DNA of 5,169 nt from SOKP01 sp048887165. Lineage in GTDB: Archaea > Asgardarchaeota > Lokiarchaeia > Sigyniarchaeales > SOKP01. Shown in pieces: positions 1 to 4,812 of the stretch. The position numbers were made by a program, and so were the translations under genes. The stretch lies in assembly GCA_048887165.1 (NCBI GenBank), contig JBHLJZ010000176.1, positions 1 through 5,169 on the forward strand, written 5' to 3'. Position 1 is the stretch's first letter; every line of letters begins with the position of its first letter. Under the pieces are notes generated by a model. It saw nothing but the letters and a program-made list of their open reading frames with translations, did not search any database and was not told the DNA's origin.

Positions 1-2
1 GT

Positions 3-341
3 ATGAAACAAGTTGAAGAGTTAGTGGGAGTATTTGGAAATACACCAGCTTCAGTAATCAGTAGAATTGTAGAACACTTTTTTGATTATGGAAAATTTGA
101 TGATGTTTTAGGCAAATTAAGAGCTAAAAAGAGAGAATTATATCCTCCTGATACACAAACAATCCATAAAAAAATTATAAATCTATTTAAAGCAGCAAAT
201 AAAATTCCATTTCAAGAATTTTGTGATTTCTTAGAAATTGATAAAAAATATGCTTTTGAAAATTTACATATTTGGACGGAAAAATACAAAATTCGAGTCA
301 TTGAAAAATATGTTATAAAAGAACCTGGCGATGAGAAATAA
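3..341 (+). CDS. Putative small DNA-binding protein, RHH-like plus winged-helix-like (probably 5'-partial)
   Basis: The visible product is 112 residues; I do not recognise a named family. Residues 1-30 (K-Q-V-E-E-L, then F-G-N-T-P-A-S-V-I-S-R-I-V-E) resemble the two helices of a ribbon-helix-helix DNA-binding domain, with the turn at G12-N13-T14. The DNA-contacting beta strand that should precede them is missing. The first ATG lies only two bases from the window edge, so the true start is probably upstream and this Met internal. Residues 54-65, 70-77 and 80-93 can be read as three helices, and K96-I105 as a wing, giving a winged-helix-like C-terminus. Together these suggest a small transcriptional regulator, but this is inference from pattern only. 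It is convergent with the pilin gene across a hairpin terminator. Codon use matches its neighbours. Confidence 0.6.
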   Translation: MKQVEELVGVFGNTPASVISRIVEHFFDYGKFDDVLGKLRAKKRELYPPDTQTIHKKIINLFKAANKIPFQEFCDFLEIDKKYAFENLHIWTEKYKIRVIEKYVIKEPGDEK

Positions 342-350
342 AAAAATTTT

Positions 351-386
351 AACTTTAACCTAATAATAAATTAGGATTTTTAAGTT
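351..386. terminator. Hairpin terminator between convergent genes
   Basis: A perfect 6-bp stem, CCTAAT (359-364) with ATTAGG (370-375), has a 5-nt loop and is followed on the plus strand by ATTTTT (376-381). An outer pairing AACTT (351-355) with AAGTT (382-386) brackets it. It starts 9-17 nt after the stop of the plus-strand gene and lies 3' of the minus-strand pilin gene. It could therefore end transcription from either side; on the minus strand the T-run comes later (about 350 down to 342). Confidence 0.5.
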
Positions 387-414
387 GACAGAAATATTAA
401 AAATCTTAACTTCC

Positions 415-624
415 TTATCCACCGAATATGTCAAAAAAATTATTTGAAAGACCTAATGTCCAATCTAATAGAGAAGTAATGACACCAACAATAATAAAAA
501 AAACAAATAAGGCAAAACCAATTAATAAAGCATATTCAACAAGATTACCACCATATTCATCAATGATAAATTGTTTAATCTTTTTTTTTACTTTTTTAAT
601 GCTGTTATTAAAATTTTTCATCAT
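415..624 (-). CDS. Flp-type prepilin (type IVb-like pilin subunit)
   Basis: This 69-residue prepilin would be processed by a prepilin peptidase and assembled into a surface filament by a Tad/type IV-like machine. A 25-residue lysine-rich leader (residues 1-25) ends in D-E-Y-G. It is followed by G-N-L-V-E-Y-A-L-L and a hydrophobic stretch of about 22 residues. Cleavage after G25 would give a 44-residue mature pilin with Glu at +5 and Tyr at +6, the Glu-Tyr pair typical of Flp pilins. The short tail ends in D-I-F-G-G. The frame could open at a GTG at 672 (16 more residues), but I chose the ATG at 624 (a second ATG follows at 621) because it gives a normal short leader and has a BRE/TATA-like promoter at the right distance. 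No secretion ATPase, platform protein or peptidase is in the window, so its machinery must be elsewhere. It lies 76 nt downstream of the HIT gene on the same strand. Confidence 0.72.
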   Translation of the reverse strand: MMKNFNNSIKKVKKKIKQFIIDEYGGNLVEYALLIGFALFVFFIIVGVITSLLDWTLGLSNNFFDIFGG

Positions 625-643
625 AATGAAATCTTTTATTATG

Positions 644-656
644 AATTTTATTTTCG
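644..656 (-). promoter_or_regulatory. Candidate BRE/TATA promoter of the pilin gene
   Basis: Reading the minus strand, CGAAAA (656-651) is followed directly by TAAAATT (650-644), a BRE-like then TATA-like arrangement. The TATA centre is about 23 nt from the ATG at 624, so transcription would begin at or next to the start codon (leaderless). No Shine-Dalgarno sequence precedes the ATG, which agrees. AT-richness makes chance matches common. Confidence 0.35.
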
Positions 657-700
657 TTTTTTTAAACAGCACTAAAAATTTAGATGAATTTAAGATAAAA

Positions 701-1117
701 TCACATTTTAATTGCCTTTAAAACCTCGTCGAGCTCATTATCATCTGCTTGATTACGAGGAATTTTCATAGAAAATCTAGCATCATTCTCGTTTCGAGGT
801 ATTATATGTACGTGGAAGTGATTAATAACTTGACCAGCAGCTCTAAAGTTATTTTGAAGTATATTATATCCATCTAGATTCAATTTATTGTGAATATTAA
901 GAGCAATTCTTTTAATATCTTTAAATAGTCTTGCTAATTCATCATCAGGAATTTCCTCTATATTAGGATAATGGTTTTTAGTTATAACAATAGAATGACC
1001 TTTTGAAACAGGAAATATATCGAGGAAAGCCATGTTATAGTCATTTTCAAATATCAATTTCGATGGAATTTTTCTTTCGACAATTTGACAAAATATACAA
1101 TCTTTTTCTCTCATCAT
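701..1117 (-). CDS. HIT family nucleotide hydrolase (Hint-like)
   Basis: This 138-residue cytosolic histidine-triad protein is expected to hydrolyse nucleoside phosphoramidates or related nucleotidyl conjugates (for example AMP-lysine-type or dinucleoside polyphosphates); the exact substrate cannot be read from sequence. The triad motif is H100-F-H102-V-H104-I-I-P, with H102 as the expected nucleophile. C7-x-x-C10 at the N-terminus, together with H49 and H100, forms the zinc site found in many Hint-like members. Other family hallmarks are A30-F-L-D33 and F35-P-V-S-K-G-H41, and N89-N-F-R-A-A-G-Q96-V before the triad. Length is normal. Two ATG codons are adjacent (1117 and 1114); a GTGAT Shine-Dalgarno-like element (1125-1121) sits a few bases upstream and does not separate them. 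The pilin gene follows downstream on the same strand with no obvious functional link, and the NIF3-family gene is divergent. Confidence 0.92.
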   Translation of the reverse strand: MMREKDCIFCQIVERKIPSKLIFENDYNMAFLDIFPVSKGHSIVITKNHYPNIEEIPDDELARLFKDIKRIALNIHNKLNLDGYNILQNNFRAAGQVINHFHVHIIPRNENDARFSMKIPRNQADDNELDEVLKAIKM

Positions 1118-1253
1118 TATATCACTACTATAATTTTAATGTTAATTTACAAATCAAATATTTTTTTTGATTTTATTTAAATTTTTAAAAAAATTTCCAG
1201 AGTGTTCAAATTTTTAATAGTTAAAAAATCTCATTTATTACTCTCTTATATTT
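1118..1253. promoter_or_regulatory. Divergent promoter region (HIT gene / NIF3-family gene)
   Basis: This 136-nt, extremely AT-rich spacer must hold promoters for both flanking genes. For the minus strand a TATA-like TTTAAATAAAA lies at about 1181-1171, which would leave a leader of about 30 nt carrying the GTGAT element. For the plus strand TTTTTAATAG (1211-1220) or TTAAAAAA (1221-1228) could serve, giving a very short or absent leader for the ATG at 1254, which has no Shine-Dalgarno sequence. None of these boxes stands out strongly from the base composition. Confidence 0.3.
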
Positions 1254-2078
1254 ATGATTAAGATGTATCTGGAAGATATAATATCTCTTTTAGAAAACAA
1301 AATAGCTCCAAAAAGTTTTAATGTAGATTCAGAAATTTATGGAATTCATTATGGATCAAAACAGAACGATAAGGTTATTAAAAAAGTTCTACTGACTGTC
1401 AATTTAGACTTAGAATCGATTCATTTTGCTATAAAAAATAAAGTAAATTTAATAATATCAATTTATCCTTTAATAACTGAACCACTAACAAAATTCAATT
1501 CAAATTTAATAAATAAATTATCTTTATTATCAAAATTTCCAATTACGATATTCGCTTTAAACTTAGCTTATATGGGAGCACAAGGAGGCGTCACAGACAC
1601 GATTATGGAAGCATTATATCTGCAACTAGATAAAATTTTTGAAATTAAAACGTCTGATAAAACTTCCGTACCTATAGGTAGAATTTGTTTTCCAAAAAGA
1701 TATATTAAAAATGAGAAACCAATAACTTTAGAAACTCTAATTAAACGTGTTAAATCAAATTTAAAGATGAAAACAGTTAACTATGTTGGTGATATTCAGA
1801 AAATCATTGAAAAAGTATGCATTATCGCGGGAAATCTGAACTTTTTAAAAATATTAAAAGAAAGTATAAAAGAAGAATGTGATTCCTTTGTTATTGGAAA
1901 CATCGACTACTTTTTGGCTTCATATGCTAAAGATTTAGGATTAACTCTAATTGAAGTCTCTCAATATGAAGCTAACTTATTATCGGTTAAAAAATTATAT
2001 AACATTTTAAGTTTACAATATCCCCATGAAGAATTCTTTATCTTCGATTCAAAAAGTCCGTTAAAAACGTATATATAG
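1254..2078 (+). CDS. NIF3/DUF34-family protein lacking the dinuclear metal ligands
   Basis: The product has 274 residues, a normal length for archaeal NIF3 (YbgI-like) proteins, which form toroidal hexamers with two metals per subunit and a loosely defined role (GTP cyclohydrolase I type 2 homologues by annotation). Fold signatures are visible: G30-I-H-Y-G34 near the N-terminus, V45-L-L-T-V-N-L-D52 followed by an Ala/Ile helix (A59-I60) and L66-I-I-S-I-Y-P-L-I74, then G111-G-V-T-D115, and a C-terminal G215-N-I-D-Y block followed by G229-L-T-L-I-E-V-S-Q-Y238. The usual ligands are replaced. Where the family has His-His before Pro-Leu there is I70-Y71. The Asp of the 'HTNLD' strand is M107, and that motif's His is N103. 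The C-terminal GHYxTE His and Glu are Q237 and N241. Metal-dependent hydrolysis is therefore unlikely; a structural or regulatory role is inference. The ATG at 1263 is an alternative start. The beta-helix gene follows 150 nt downstream on the same strand. Confidence 0.75.
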   Translation: MIKMYLEDIISLLENKIAPKSFNVDSEIYGIHYGSKQNDKVIKKVLLTVNLDLESIHFAIKNKVNLIISIYPLITEPLTKFNSNLINKLSLLSKFPITIFALNLAYMGAQGGVTDTIMEALYLQLDKIFEIKTSDKTSVPIGRICFPKRYIKNEKPITLETLIKRVKSNLKMKTVNYVGDIQKIIEKVCIIAGNLNFLKILKESIKEECDSFVIGNIDYFLASYAKDLGLTLIEVSQYEANLLSVKKLYNILSLQYPHEEFFIFDSKSPLKTYI

Positions 2079-2211
2079 CCCATTTGATGAATTTTTAATA
2101 AAGTTTATTCTTAAATTCTAAATTTTGAAATTACCATTGTTAAAATCCGATTTAATTAAATTTAAAAATCTTTAATACACTTCTTTTTTAATTAAATACT
2201 TAATAAAACTT

Positions 2212-2217
2212 AAGGAG
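2212..2217 (+). promoter_or_regulatory. Shine-Dalgarno of the beta-helix gene
   Basis: AAGGAG within AAGGAGAG is the strongest ribosome binding site in the window. It lies 11 nt before the ATG at 2229 and fixes that start. It implies a leadered mRNA, in contrast to the apparently leaderless membrane-protein and pilin genes. A TATA-like TTTAAAAA near 2160-2167 could supply a leader of about 40 nt. Confidence 0.65.
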
Positions 2218-2228
2218 AGATAAATAGG

Positions 2229-2810
2229 ATGGTATTGTTAGAGTATAATGGTAAAGAACCAAAAATAAGTCCGAATGCATATGTTAGCCCCATGGCAACA
2301 ATTATAGGTGATGTGAAAATAAATGATAATGTCATTATCTGGCCTGGTTCGATATTACGAGCTGAAAATTCGCAAATAATTATCGGAGAACATACCACTA
2401 TTTTTAATGGAGCTATGTTATTCACCCGATCCCAGAAATCTTCTATCCATATCGGACGTTACTGTATCATTGAAACCGGTGTAACTATATTAGGTTGCTT
2501 CATGGAAGATTATGTTCAAGTTATGGAGGGCTCTCTTCTATTTGAAGAATGTTCAATTGGAGAGGGATGTATAATCTTAAATAAAAGTCAAGTTCCTCCA
2601 GGATTAATTATACCTGCAAGATCTGTTTTAAGAGGAATTCCTGTTGAGACTATAAGAGAACAAACTCGAAATGATATACTAAAACAAAAAGAAAGAGCTG
2701 AACATTATACTCAACTTTTCTTAAAAATAAAAGAACATCTTCCAAATGCACAAAGTTATTTGCTAACTCTTCCAGATTTTATTAAATTACTCTTAAAAAA
2801 AGAGGATTAA
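2229..2810 (+). CDS. Left-handed beta-helix protein, gamma-carbonic-anhydrase superfamily, no zinc ligands; dynactin p27-like
   Basis: The product has 193 residues. Imperfect hexapeptide repeats run from about residue 13 to 135 (I-S-P-N-A-Y-V, I26-G-D-V-K-I, I52-G-E-H-T-T, I75-G-R-Y-C-I, I110-G-E-G-C-I), the signature of a trimeric or stacking left-handed beta-helix. Superfamily landmarks remain: A23-T-I-I-G-D-V29, I37-W-P-G-S-I-L-R44 and V122-P-P-G125 before R135-G-I-P138. The three zinc histidines of Cam/YrdA-type enzymes align with F65, T83 and L88, so carbonic anhydrase activity is not expected. A long charged C-terminal helix follows (about 140-190). From memory, human dynactin p27 (DCTN6) shares an I-[IV]-I-G-E turn, an [FI]-E-x-G turn at the second His position (here I81-E82-T83-G84) and an L-P-N in the C-terminal helix (here 171-173). 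A non-catalytic scaffold is thus a fair alternative to an acyltransferase-like or PaaY-like protein. It converges on TFB, 66 nt away. Confidence 0.82.
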   Translation: MVLLEYNGKEPKISPNAYVSPMATIIGDVKINDNVIIWPGSILRAENSQIIIGEHTTIFNGAMLFTRSQKSSIHIGRYCIIETGVTILGCFMEDYVQVMEGSLLFEECSIGEGCIILNKSQVPPGLIIPARSVLRGIPVETIREQTRNDILKQKERAEHYTQLFLKIKEHLPNAQSYLLTLPDFIKLLLKKED

Positions 2811-2829
2811 TTGTCAATTGTTTTATTAA

Positions 2830-2872
2830 ATAATCTTTTTTATTTTTAAAAAAAAAGATAAAAAAATAAAGA
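2830..2872. terminator. Bidirectional poly-T/poly-A terminator between convergent genes
   Basis: The 66-nt gap between the beta-helix gene and the converging TFB gene contains a plus-strand T-rich run (about 2838-2848) followed at once by an A-rich run (about 2849-2872), which is T-rich on the other strand. The two halves are imperfectly complementary and could fold back. Oligo-T tracts are the usual archaeal termination signal, and this arrangement would serve both genes. Confidence 0.5.
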
Positions 2873-2876
2873 AATT

Positions 2877-3764
2877 CTATACTCTAATATTTAACTTAGA
2901 GACTAAATCTTTATACCTAGAACGGAGAGTTACTTCAGTAACTCCAACTACATTCGCAATTTCTTTTTGTGAGATTCTTTTTTCCTTTTTCTTACTTACT
3001 AAGTAAAGAGCTCCAGCACATAATCCTTTTGGATCTTTACCACTTGTGGAAAATTTTGAAGTGAATGATTGTAAAATTTTGATAGTTGTATTTTCTGTGT
3101 CTAGGTCTAAGCCTAATTCAGCAATAAAACGTGGAATAAGTGAAACTGGATCTGTTGACGGAGCTTTTAAATTCATTTCTCTAATAAGGGTTCTATAACA
3201 TCTCCTTACATTTTTTGCATTAATAGAAGTTTCATCTAAGATTTCCTGAAGTGTTCTAGGGATTTTCTTATCCCTACATGCAAAATATAAGCACGCGGCT
3301 ACCATCCCATTAATAGAACGACCTCTTAATAATTTTTTCTTAAAGGCTTCAATATATAATCGAATTGCTGACTTTTTAACGTGATCTGGTAGATTTAAAT
3401 TACTTCCTATTCTTTTTAATTCTGTAGTGGCTATTAACATATTCCTTTTATCCCAGGTCATTCGAGAATTCCACTTAGCCGCTCTTTTTAAATCCGGATT
3501 TTTAATACTAGATTTATCAATTATCGTACTTAATCCCATGTCTGGTAATAATATAGAAATTGGAGACCCCGTTCTCTCTCTTCTTTCTTTTTCTTGCTTT
3601 GTAAATGCTCTTTTCCCACTATGAGATATATCTAAACTTCTTTCACTAATAACAAGACCACAACTACTACAAACAACCTCTCCCTTTTCTTGAACTGAAA
3701 TTGTCTTACCCTCACATTCTGGGCAAAAATTTAAATAATCATTTAATTCTGATTTTACTTCCAT
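2877..3764 (-). CDS. tfb: Transcription initiation factor B (TFB, TFIIB homologue)
   Basis: This 295-residue basal factor binds the TBP-TATA complex and the BRE and recruits RNA polymerase. An N-terminal zinc ribbon has C14-x-x-C17 and C32-x-x-C35. A B-reader/linker segment follows, with R62-E-R-T-G-S-P68 and M76-G-L-S-T-I-I-D83. Two cyclin-like repeats cover about 105-197 (with R147-G-R-S-I151, A156-A, A162-C-R and P169-R-T-L172) and about 204-292. The second repeat ends in the BRE-binding helix-turn-helix, Q266-K-E-I-A-N-V-V-G-V-T-E-V-T-L-R281. Length and order are normal. One difference: the usual G-P-E-W-R motif ahead of the B-reader is replaced by S47-H-S-G-K-R-A-F54, with no Trp. It may therefore be one of several divergent TFB paralogues; paralogue number cannot be seen here. 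No clear Shine-Dalgarno precedes the ATG at 3764, only GGGG about 10 nt upstream. Two promoter candidates exist, at 3944-3959 and near 3797-3804. Confidence 0.96.
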   Translation of the reverse strand: MEVKSELNDYLNFCPECEGKTISVQEKGEVVCSSCGLVISERSLDISHSGKRAFTKQEKERRERTGSPISILLPDMGLSTIIDKSSIKNPDLKRAAKWNSRMTWDKRNMLIATTELKRIGSNLNLPDHVKKSAIRLYIEAFKKKLLRGRSINGMVAACLYFACRDKKIPRTLQEILDETSINAKNVRRCYRTLIREMNLKAPSTDPVSLIPRFIAELGLDLDTENTTIKILQSFTSKFSTSGKDPKGLCAGALYLVSKKKEKRISQKEIANVVGVTEVTLRSRYKDLVSKLNIRV

Positions 3765-3794
3765 TTCTTTAACCCCATGAACTTCTTAAAAATA

Positions 3795-3806
3795 TACAAT
3801 TATAAA
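3795..3806 (-). promoter_or_regulatory. Proximal TATA-like candidate for TFB
   Basis: On the minus strand GTTTTATAATTG contains TTTTATAA (about 3804-3797). Its centre would place a transcription start near 3775, leaving a leader of about 10 nt before the ATG at 3764. The bases preceding it (TTTTA) do not make a convincing BRE. This is the simpler alternative to the distal box at 3944-3959. Confidence 0.25.
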
Positions 3807-3868
3807 ACTAAAATTTATATCTATCTGTAATCCAAATATTACCCCGTGAATTGGTGAAACTAAAATTT
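3805..3868 (+). repeat. 12-nt direct repeat upstream of TFB
   Basis: AAACTAAAATTT occurs exactly at 3805-3816 and again at 3857-3868, 52 nt apart (about five helical turns). Both copies lie between the distal TATA box and the TFB start codon. A factor binding both is possible, but the repeat is AT-rich and chance is not excluded. Confidence 0.35.
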
Positions 3869-3943
3869 GAAAATCATTTTATACTTGTGGTGACTGAAAC
3901 CCGCATATACTCTTCGAATGCAAGTAATCTATATTTAAGTAAC

Positions 3944-3959
3944 GTATATAAATCTTTCG
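3944..3959 (-). promoter_or_regulatory. Canonical archaeal BRE + TATA box, distal promoter upstream of TFB
   Basis: On the minus strand CGAAAG (3959-3954) is followed by A and then TTTATATA (3952-3945). This is close to the archaeal BRE/TATA consensus and the best match in the window. A start about 26 nt from the box centre falls near 3922, giving TFB a leader of roughly 155 nt or serving a small RNA in the spacer. The spacer from 3841 to 3915 is noticeably richer in G+C than its surroundings (patches CCCCGTG and GTGGTGAC, and CCCGC on the plus strand). Confidence 0.5.
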
Positions 3960-4009
3960 ATTGTACTGATTTTTAATCGTAATAATCCTATAAGTTTAAA
4001 TATTTAGTC

Positions 4010-4028
4010 TTATAAAGCGGTTTTATAA
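4010..4028 (-). terminator. Hairpin immediately after the 202-aa membrane protein gene
   Basis: TTATAAA (4010-4016) and TTTATAA (4022-4028) are perfect 7-bp inverted arms around a 5-nt GC-rich loop, directly abutting the stop codon of the minus-strand gene. No strong T-run follows, so it may act as a weak terminator or an mRNA 3'-end structure. Confidence 0.3.
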
Positions 4029-4637
4029 TTATAGAAAATAAGGCATAAATGTTGTAAATCCGCAGAATAAACATATAACTATACTCACAATTAAGTTTTT
4101 CAAAGCTTTTCGTGGATTAACTAAAGGCCGACTCTTATCTACAAAATACCAAACAGTTAAAATAAAATGAAGCATTCCGTTATAAGATCCAAATGCAATT
4201 AAATTATAGATAATTGGAAACTCACTAATTAATATGTTCATTCCACTTACTAGTTCTAAGTTAGAATTTATCAAATCTATTAAGTAGAATATAAATCCGT
4301 CTGGTAAAGGTTCAAGTATCCACATTAAAAAGTATGTAAGATAATTAAATAAAATTCCAGAAGCTATGATAATATATACACATCCTAAAGTTAACCTAAC
4401 TTTTATTATTTCGCTAGATTCTTTAGTTAATTCATCATTGGATTTTAATCGTTGGTGAAAATAAACTCCTCGTAGTTTTAATAAGGTCAAAATGCCAATG
4501 AATAACATAATTATTATTAATATGTATTTTGAATATTTTAAATAAACCAAAAAGAAAATATTAACTGCTTTTACTATTTGATCCAAGAAATTAAGTAATA
4601 CATTTAAAATATCAACTGCTTGAAATAAAAAAATCAT
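4029..4637 (-). CDS. Multi-pass membrane protein of unknown function
   Basis: The product has 202 residues and I do not recognise a named family. It has about four to five hydrophobic segments: roughly 25-53 (possibly interrupted by K34-Y-S-K37), 82-108, 115-123 with 127-147 (weaker), 147-166 and 182-201. A hydrophilic stretch at 54-81 (K54-L-R-G-V-Y-F-H-Q-R-L, then S66-N-D-E-L-T-K-E-S-S-E) separates the first two strong segments and is basic then acidic. A second polar loop (D167-K-S-R-P-L-V-N-P-R-K177) precedes the last segment. By the positive-inside rule both loops would be cytoplasmic. No catalytic, nucleotide-binding or metal motif is visible. The ATG at 4637 has no Shine-Dalgarno, but a TATA-like box lies at the distance expected for a leaderless message. 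Codon use resembles the neighbours, so recent transfer is not indicated. Confidence 0.75.
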   Translation of the reverse strand: MIFLFQAVDILNVLLNFLDQIVKAVNIFFLVYLKYSKYILIIIMLFIGILTLLKLRGVYFHQRLKSNDELTKESSEIIKVRLTLGCVYIIIASGILFNYLTYFLMWILEPLPDGFIFYLIDLINSNLELVSGMNILISEFPIIYNLIAFGSYNGMLHFILTVWYFVDKSRPLVNPRKALKNLIVSIVICLFCGFTTFMPYFL

Positions 4638-4659
4638 CGATAATGTATTTAAAATATGT

Positions 4660-4667
4660 TATTTAAA
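4660..4667 (-). promoter_or_regulatory. Candidate TATA box of the 202-aa membrane protein gene
   Basis: On the minus strand TTTAAATA (4667-4660) is preceded by GTAGAG. Its centre is 26 nt from the first base of the ATG at 4637, the classical archaeal spacing, so the mRNA would start at or one base before the start codon. Confidence 0.4.
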
Positions 4668-4701
4668 CTCTACAGAAATAGTATCTTTAAACGGTTTCAT
4701 T

Positions 4702-4812
4702 TTAGCCCTAAAAATTATAAACATTTTAAATCATTAAAAAAAGAGAATAAAATATTTGATTTTTTCTAAGCAATTAAGAGTTATTAATTATTAATTCTAA
4801 AATTAGGGCTAA
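4702..4812. repeat. 10-nt inverted repeat around the transporter gene 3' end
   Basis: TTAGCCCTAA (4702-4711) and its exact reverse complement TTAGGGCTAA (4803-4812) flank the 3' end of the minus-strand transporter gene; the second copy lies inside the coding region. They could pair in the transcript over a 91-nt loop. GC content in the arms is above background. Confidence 0.35.
4736..4742 (-). terminator. Oligo-T terminator of the transporter-like gene
   Basis: Seven consecutive Ts on the minus strand, about 42-48 nt after the stop codon, follow a T-rich stretch. This fits archaeal oligo-T termination and separates this gene from the downstream membrane protein gene, which seems to have its own promoter. 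Confidence 0.35.

Noticed and set aside
428..721. Plus-strand frame of 97 codons opposite the pilin gene
   Set aside because: It is antisense to the well-supported Flp-type pilin and the end of the HIT gene, is rich in Phe/Lys runs from poly-T/poly-A tracts, and shows no domain pattern.
2210..2425. Minus-strand frame of 71 codons inside the beta-helix gene
   Set aside because: It is antisense to a gene with clear hexapeptide repeats and a strong Shine-Dalgarno; the hydrophobicity is a by-product of the opposite strand.
2229..2810. Active gamma carbonic anhydrase
   Set aside because: None of the three zinc-binding histidines is present at the expected positions.
3427..3624. Plus-strand frame of 65 codons inside TFB
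   Set aside because: It is antisense to the B-reader and first cyclin repeat of TFB and has no independent support.
3841..3900. Box C/D guide RNA in the TFB upstream spacer
   Set aside because: A CTGA is present at 3894-3897 and ATGAT-like words occur, but I could not place a C and D box pair with a closing stem at proper spacing on one strand.
3896..3935. tRNA-like T-loop (TTCGAAT) in the TFB upstream spacer
   Set aside because: The flanking five bases do not form a T-stem on either strand, and no acceptor or anticodon arms can be placed.
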